DNA of 9,665 nt, from assembly GCA_044233745.1 (NCBI GenBank), contig JBIIJN010000088.1, positions 1 through 9,665 on the forward strand. Reading direction: 5' to 3'. The translations under genes and the position numbers were made by a program. Positions 6,557 through 9,665 of the stretch are shown here, piece by piece. Source of the DNA: UBA6165 sp044233745. Lineage in GTDB: Bacteria; Bacteroidota; Bacteroidia; Flavobacteriales_D; Crocinitomicaceae. The notes below the pieces were generated by a model. That model did not search any database. It saw only the letters and a program-made list of their open reading frames with translations, and had not been told where the DNA came from. How positions within the stretch are numbered: position 1 is the stretch's first letter; each line of letters opens with the position of its first letter.

Positions 6557-6761
6557 AGATTTTTGATTTCAGATTGTTTGATTGTCGATTTTCAGATTTT
6601 TGATTGAAGGATTTTTGATTGAGGGATTTCAGATTTTTGATTGAGGGATTTTTGATTTGTCGATTTCAGATTTTTGATTTATAAATCTACAATCAAAAAA
6701 TCTGCAATCTCCAATCCCGAAATCTGCAATCCCGAAATCTGCAATCCCAAAATCTACAATC
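6557..6761. repeat. AT-rich repeat cluster forming a long imperfect inverted repeat
   Basis: The whole gldC-pepT gap is filled by short repeats. The left arm holds six copies of (A/G)GATTTTTGATT at 6557-6568, 6594-6605, 6609-6620, 6631-6642, 6646-6657 and 6668-6679. The right arm holds five copies of AAATCT(G/A)CAATC at 6683-6694, 6698-6709, 6720-6731, 6735-6746 and 6750-6761. Since AAATCTGCAATC is the reverse complement of GATTGCAGATTT, the arms can pair around the perfect 12-bp palindrome GATTTATAAATC at 6676-6687. The innermost pairing is GATTTTTGATT with AATCAAAAAATC (one extra A). No open frame of note runs through it. Similar AATC-rich intergenic repeats occur in other Flavobacteriales, from memory. 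Possible roles are 3' end protection of gldBC mRNA, termination, or a small non-autonomous palindromic element; none is shown. Confidence 0.85.
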
Positions 6762-6779
6762 CTTAAATCATTGAGTCAT

Positions 6780-7124
6780 TTACTCAGGCATAATATTCAT
6801 CTTATCTGCAAAGTGCATGCAATAATCCCGGAGGTCTTCAACGATATTGATTTCGCCTGTTGCTTTTTCAAAGGTGTCGGCCATGGTGAGTAGGGTTTGG
6901 TGGAAGAAAATTTTCATTTCATCTACCGACATTTCTGTTGTCCATAAATCTATTTTCATTGTGTTTTTGGAGCGCGGGTCCCACAAAGAAAGTAGCATCG
7001 CACGTGCTTCTTCGTTGTTTACTTTTCCATCTTCAGCCGACCAATTCAGTTGTTGTGGAACGTTGTTTTCGTTTAGACCAACGTCAATTTTTATGGTCGT
7101 GGTTTTTTTTATTGGATTTTCCAT
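6780..7124 (-). CDS. gldC: Gliding motility protein GldC
   Basis: A 114-residue protein matching GldC of Flavobacterium johnsoniae. Seen: KKTTTIKIDVGLNENNVPQ near 6-24, LNWSAEDG, then NNEEARAMLLSLWDPRSKNTMKIDLWTTEMSVDEMKIFFHQTLLTMADTF, which is the family's signature core, and a C-terminal helix ending MNIMPE. No signal peptide is visible, so it is probably cytosolic. In F. johnsoniae gldC mutants still glide but spread less, while gldB is essential for gliding. The ATG at 7124 follows the gldB stop with a one-base gap (TGATATG), so translation is coupled to gldB. Length and spacing are normal. Downstream lies the repeat cluster rather than an ordinary terminator. Confidence 0.95.
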   Translation of the reverse strand: MENPIKKTTTIKIDVGLNENNVPQQLNWSAEDGKVNNEEARAMLLSLWDPRSKNTMKIDLWTTEMSVDEMKIFFHQTLLTMADTFEKATGEINIVEDLRDYCMHFADKMNIMPE

Positions 7125-7125
7125 A

Positions 7126-8139
7126 TCAATTATATGCTCTTAAAATTGTTTTAAAATCGGTTTTCATAAGTTGCTCTAGGGTGGTTTCTGGATTTTTGTC
7201 CATGTATTTTTTCACGATGCGCCAGCCGAGGAATTGACCCAAGCGGGGTGGTGCGGTTTCTGAAATGGGCAGTCCTGAGGTGAAGGGACCATCGGAGAAA
7301 ATATTCAGTGCCATTTTGTAATCGCGTTTGAAGAGGCTGTTTTGCGCCACCAAATAGTCCCAGAATTCGCGTTCGTTTTCCATCGCCCAATCCATTTCTT
7401 CGGGAAAATAGCGCATGATGAGGTGTTTATCCATTTTTGGAAAACAAGCTTCAAGCGCATAAAAATGTTTGCCCCATTGGGTCATTACGTCGGCGAGTTC
7501 GGATTCGTCGTTGATTTGAGGAAGTACATTGGTGCCGAGCCAACTCATCATCATATCGCGCACCAAAAATTGTCGGTCCATGCGGCGTTTGATATAGGGA
7601 TAAAACGGATCATCGGGCAAATCCTGAATGGATGTGTTTTCTGCGCCCAAATAGCGCTCAATGCCAACGCCAATGATGTTTTCTGAGGAAACCACACTGT
7701 TTGAAAAAAGCGAATTGTACAAAATGATGTGCTGCGGCAAAATGGCTTCCGGAAAATGGTGGTGCATATACGCCAAACCTTGTTGAAACTGCTCTTGATA
7801 GCTTTCAAAATCCGAAAATTCCTGCTTGATTTCTCGGTGCAATTTCGCGATAAAAGTGTCTTGGGTAAATTGCTGCAAGGCCATCACCGTAAGTGAATCT
7901 TCATACAAACCTACTTGCAAACAAGCTCCGAGATAGAAATTGTAAAACTCCAAGTGATTTTTTCCGAAATCATCGTGGATGCTTTGAATTTCCTTCAAGC
8001 TTTTGGCATCTGCTAGCTGCAAATCGAGACGGTGTACAGCAACTGGTGCGTCTAATTCTTCAACCGAAATGTTCAAGCGATCGCGATTGCATGAGACCAG
8101 TGCAAGAATAAGCAGAAAAGTAAGGATGATTTTTAGCAT
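7126..8139 (-). CDS. gldB: Gliding motility lipoprotein GldB
   Basis: A 337-residue lipoprotein of the GldB family, required for gliding in F. johnsoniae. Seen: a lipoprotein signal with hydrophobic residues 4-16 and a lipobox LVSC, with C17 the predicted lipidated cysteine; VHRLDLQL at 35-42; the central ILPQHIILYNSLFSNSVV (about 133-150) and GVGIERYLG (157-165) block followed by YPYIKRRMDRQFLVRDMMMSW (180-200); and a C-terminal PPRLGQFLGWRIVKKYM (297-313). These blocks agree with GldB, though the biochemical role is unknown. It heads a two-gene gldB-gldC unit. The start ATG at 8139 lies four bases after a TACCTTTG -7 box. Other gld or spr genes are not present here, which is usual because gld genes are scattered in several clusters. 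Confidence 0.94.
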   Translation of the reverse strand: MLKIILTFLLILALVSCNRDRLNISVEELDAPVAVHRLDLQLADAKSLKEIQSIHDDFGKNHLEFYNFYLGACLQVGLYEDSLTVMALQQFTQDTFIAKLHREIKQEFSDFESYQEQFQQGLAYMHHHFPEAILPQHIILYNSLFSNSVVSSENIIGVGIERYLGAENTSIQDLPDDPFYPYIKRRMDRQFLVRDMMMSWLGTNVLPQINDESELADVMTQWGKHFYALEACFPKMDKHLIMRYFPEEMDWAMENEREFWDYLVAQNSLFKRDYKMALNIFSDGPFTSGLPISETAPPRLGQFLGWRIVKKYMDKNPETTLEQLMKTDFKTILRAYN

Positions 8140-8143
8140 GGGG

Positions 8144-8177
8144 CAAAGGTAAATAATCTCGGTGCTTCTAACATCAA
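8144..8177 (-). promoter_or_regulatory. Promoter abutting gldB (TTG-N23-TACCTTTG)
   Basis: The minus strand reads TACCTTTG at 8151-8144, a full TAnnTTTG match, followed by CCCC and then the gldB ATG. A TTG at 8177-8175 is 23 bases upstream of the box, at the far edge of the accepted -33 spacing. The predicted start of transcription falls on or next to the start codon. Confidence 0.55.
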
Positions 8178-8210
8178 TTTATCTGGTACAAATCAGACCA
8201 AAACTAACTT

Positions 8211-8612
8211 TTATTCCTCCCGCACCGCCGTTGCCCGAAAAATCTTACCGTCGCGCACTTCGTATATCATGACCAAGTATAGTACATCACCGCCATTTCT
8301 TCCGGTAATTCGTTCGTAATCAATTACTTTATTTCCAATTACGGTTCGCGTTATAATCTCCGAGTGGAGCTCGGGCGAATTCTGAAATAGCTTGGCATAA
8401 ACGGACGTTACAGCATCTTTCCCCTTGGCCCATGGTTGAGCTTCGCCGAGTGTCCAAAGTTCGATGTCGTCAGAAAAAACCGACATAAATTTATCGATAT
8501 CTCCTGCGTTATATGCTTCCAGTTGCAATTGAACGATTTGTTCGGGTGTTTGGGCGAAAATAGAGTTCATGAGACTGATAGCAAGAATGATTGTGAAAAA
8601 TTTGAAATACAT
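8211..8612 (-). CDS. Secreted SnoaL/NTF2-like domain protein
   Basis: A 133-residue protein with a signal peptide (MYFKFFTIILAISLMNSIFA, predicted cleavage near A20-Q21) followed by a single SnoaL-like, NTF2-fold domain. Seen: QLQLEAYNAGDIDKFMSVFSDDIELW (about 28-53), the typical first helix and strand of the fold; KGKDAVTSVYAKLF (63-76), the second helix; and VIDYERITGRNG with VMIYEVRDGKIFRATAV, the terminal strands. This family includes steroid isomerase-like and polyketide cyclase-like proteins and many with no known substrate, so function is not assigned. Mature size of about 112 residues is standard for one domain. It is read on the minus strand, toward gldB, 71 bases upstream of it, but gldB has its own promoter box. 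It is divergent from the phosphopantetheinyl transferase gene. Confidence 0.82.
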   Translation of the reverse strand: MYFKFFTIILAISLMNSIFAQTPEQIVQLQLEAYNAGDIDKFMSVFSDDIELWTLGEAQPWAKGKDAVTSVYAKLFQNSPELHSEIITRTVIGNKVIDYERITGRNGGDVLYLVMIYEVRDGKIFRATAVREE

Positions 8613-8667
8613 TTTCTATGTTGGTTTTCGTTTTGCGTTGTGAAATTAGGAAATATTATGTTGTTTA

Positions 8668-8675
8668 CAAAAATA
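8668..8675 (-). promoter_or_regulatory. Possible -7 box for the SnoaL-like gene
   Basis: The minus strand reads TATTTTTG, a TAnnTTTG match about 55 bases upstream of the ATG at 8612. A TTTG at 8692-8689 is only 13 bases away, shorter than normal, so the -33 box is not convincing. It lies in the 150-base divergent gap between the SnoaL-like gene and the phosphopantetheinyl transferase. AT-rich sequence makes chance matches likely. Confidence 0.35.
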
Positions 8676-8728
8676 GTCAACAACCCTACAAATTTTAAGT
8701 TCGTTTTTTGTTTCACTTTTGCCCACTG

Positions 8729-8757
8729 TTGATTTACACCGATAATCCATACTTTTA
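8729..8757 (+). promoter_or_regulatory. Probable promoter of the phosphopantetheinyl transferase gene
   Basis: On the plus strand TTG (8729-8731) is followed after 18 bases by TACTTTTA (8750-8757), which matches TAnnTTTG except for A in the last position. The box lies five bases before the ATG at 8763, the same spacing as at the antiporter and close to those at gldB and the GTG-start gene. No Shine-Dalgarno sequence is present. Confidence 0.4.
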
Positions 8758-8762
8758 CAGCC

Positions 8763-9395
8763 ATGAATGTACGGGTGCAGAAATTTGGGGAAATTGAAAT
8801 TCATTTGGTCAATATCCAGGGGAATTTGGATTTGCTCAATCCAGCCCATGTTGCGCCTTGGCTCACCTCCGCAGAAATGCAGATATGGGAAGCCATTTCA
8901 GCCGAAAAACGCCAACGAGAATATGCAGCGGTGCGTTATTTGCTTTGTAGTCAAGGACTTAAAGGCGGGCTTTTTTATGAAGATGAAGTGCCCAAGTTGA
9001 CAAACGGAACACATATTTCAATTTCACATTCGCATGATTGGGTAGGCGTGGCTTATTGTAATGCGCACCCAATTGGTATGGATTTGGAGTTCATTCAGGA
9101 AAAGGTGGCGCGGGTTTATGAGAAATATGTGCACGAAGATGAACGCGTATTGTTCCCAAAATCTGACCTTCAAAAAGCCACTTTGTTGTGGTCGTTCAAG
9201 GAAACGATTTTCAAATTGATGCGTCAGCCCGGTTTGCTGTTTTCGGAAGACATTTGTGTTTTTCAAGATGCTTTAGGACAATTCGTAGCGCGCGTTTCTG
9301 CCGAAACTGGGATTTTTGAAGTACCTTTGGGGCATCAACTCATTGAGCAATATGTGTTAACCTTCAACGCGGGCGATGTACAAAAAGAGGCGTAA
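8763..9395 (+). CDS. Sfp-type 4'-phosphopantetheinyl transferase
   Basis: A 210-residue cytosolic enzyme that moves the phosphopantetheine arm of coenzyme A onto a serine of an acyl or peptidyl carrier protein. Seen: the P1-like HISISHSHDWVGVAY block (84-98), the magnesium-binding G105-M-D107-L-E109 motif, and the W143-S-F-K146-E147-T catalytic motif in LLWSFKETIFKL. The 210-residue length and two-half architecture fit the Sfp type rather than the smaller AcpS type. The ATG at 8763 is the first in the frame and has a promoter-like box five bases upstream. The last 20 bases overlap the start of the GGGP synthase gene in another frame, suggesting coupled expression. I see no carrier-protein, polyketide or non-ribosomal peptide gene here, so the partner is probably the fatty-acid carrier protein, or one elsewhere in the genome. 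Confidence 0.93.
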   Translation: MNVRVQKFGEIEIHLVNIQGNLDLLNPAHVAPWLTSAEMQIWEAISAEKRQREYAAVRYLLCSQGLKGGLFYEDEVPKLTNGTHISISHSHDWVGVAYCNAHPIGMDLEFIQEKVARVYEKYVHEDERVLFPKSDLQKATLLWSFKETIFKLMRQPGLLFSEDICVFQDALGQFVARVSAETGIFEVPLGHQLIEQYVLTFNAGDVQKEA

Positions 9396-9665
9396 CATTT
9401 GGGATAAAATCAGTAGTGCGGGAAAACAAATCGCGGTGTTGCTCGACCCCGAAAAAATCACCTTAAACGATACTTTTTTGGTGCATTTGCGCAATATTGA
9501 AGCGGCCGGCGTTTCATTGCTTTTTGTTGGTGGTAGCACGGTTACAAGTCAACAACAACAGCAGTGTATTTCCTACTTGAAAGCAAATTCGAATTTGCCT
9601 TTGGTCATTTTTCCTGGTTCGCCCGACCAAATTGTAGATGGTGCCAATGCTATTCTTTTGCTCAA
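9376..9665 (+). CDS. Geranylgeranylglyceryl phosphate synthase (GGGPS/PcrB family), partial
   Basis: The first 96 codons of a GGGPS-family gene, cut by the right edge; full-length members have about 240-250 residues. The enzyme joins a polyprenyl diphosphate to glycerol-1-phosphate, the first committed step of archaeal-type ether lipids. Seen: strand beta-1 with IAVLLDPEK (19-27), where the Asp binds magnesium; GVSLLFVGGSTVT (45-57), a phosphate-binding strand; and LPLVIFPGSPDQI (74-86). These are the family's core TIM-barrel motifs. The ATG at 9376 overlaps the transferase by 20 bases in the +1 frame. A CAA/CAG run gives five consecutive glutamines (59-63). Bacteroidota carry their own branch of this family (known from studies of F. 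johnsoniae GGGPS); the physiological product there is not well defined. Confidence 0.9.
   Translation, partial: MYKKRRNIWDKISSAGKQIAVLLDPEKITLNDTFLVHLRNIEAAGVSLLFVGGSTVTSQQQQQCISYLKANSNLPLVIFPGSPDQIVDGANAILLL

Noticed and set aside
6557..6761. CRISPR array
   Set aside because: Units are 12 bases, degenerate, irregularly spaced and in two opposing orientations; there are no 25-40-base identical repeats, no unique spacers and no cas genes.
8181..8201. Hairpin after the SnoaL-like gene as a terminator
   Set aside because: The best stem is only 4 bp (TCTG/CAGA or TGGT/ACCA) and is not followed by a T tract.
8646..8849. Minus-strand small frames across the divergent promoter region and the start of the phosphopantetheinyl transferase gene
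   Set aside because: They cross the promoter region and the start of a confident plus-strand gene, and their translations are low-complexity with no recognisable motif.
9551..9565. CAA/CAG run as a slippage-prone repeat of interest
   Set aside because: Only five codons, in frame, and in a loop region of a conserved enzyme; too short to suggest phase variation.

Overview
The window looks like chromosomal DNA of a member of the Bacteroidota, most likely Flavobacteriales (Fluviicola/Crocinitomicaceae-like). The reasons are an adjacent gldB-gldC gliding pair, a DUF2851 protein next to a small PspC-domain protein, a bacterial geranylgeranylglyceryl phosphate synthase, A-rich translation leaders without Shine-Dalgarno sequences, and several promoters of the Bacteroidota type (-7 box TAnnTTTG, -33 box TTTG or TTG). 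The genus is inference. I see no phage, transposon, CRISPR array, rRNA or tRNA.

Layout, left to right. Bases 76-2579 hold three minus-strand genes transcribed right to left: a DUF2851 protein with a near-perfect promoter, a 77-residue PspC-domain membrane protein, and an RmlD-like sugar-nucleotide reductase whose start overlaps the PspC gene by 13 bases. Bases 2745-3743 hold two uncharacterised minus-strand genes: a one-helix membrane protein ending in a clear intrinsic terminator, and a small exported or anchored protein with a GTG start. Bases 3764-5236 encode a CPA1-type potassium/proton antiporter with a C-terminal TrkA_C domain. Bases 5319-6551 encode peptidase T. A roughly 200-base AT-rich repeat cluster (6557-6761) separates it from gldC-gldB (6780-8139), which are one base apart. 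A secreted SnoaL/NTF2-like protein follows (8211-8612, minus). Across a divergent promoter region, the plus strand carries an Sfp-type phosphopantetheinyl transferase (8763-9395), overlapping the start of a GGGP synthase that runs off the right edge.

Most genes are housekeeping or lineage-typical functions: cell envelope and sugar nucleotides, ion homeostasis, peptide turnover, gliding motility, carrier-protein activation and ether-lipid synthesis. They do not form one pathway. I do not see a convincing undescribed multi-gene system. The most interesting signals are (i) -7 promoter boxes lying only 4-5 bases upstream of start codons at three genes, plus one near match, which predicts leaderless or nearly leaderless mRNAs; (ii) the GATTTTTGATT / AATCTGCAATC repeat cluster, able to form a long imperfect hairpin between gldC and pepT; (iii) a possible PD-(D/E)XK-like residue pattern in the DUF2851 protein; and (iv) two uncharacterised small envelope proteins.
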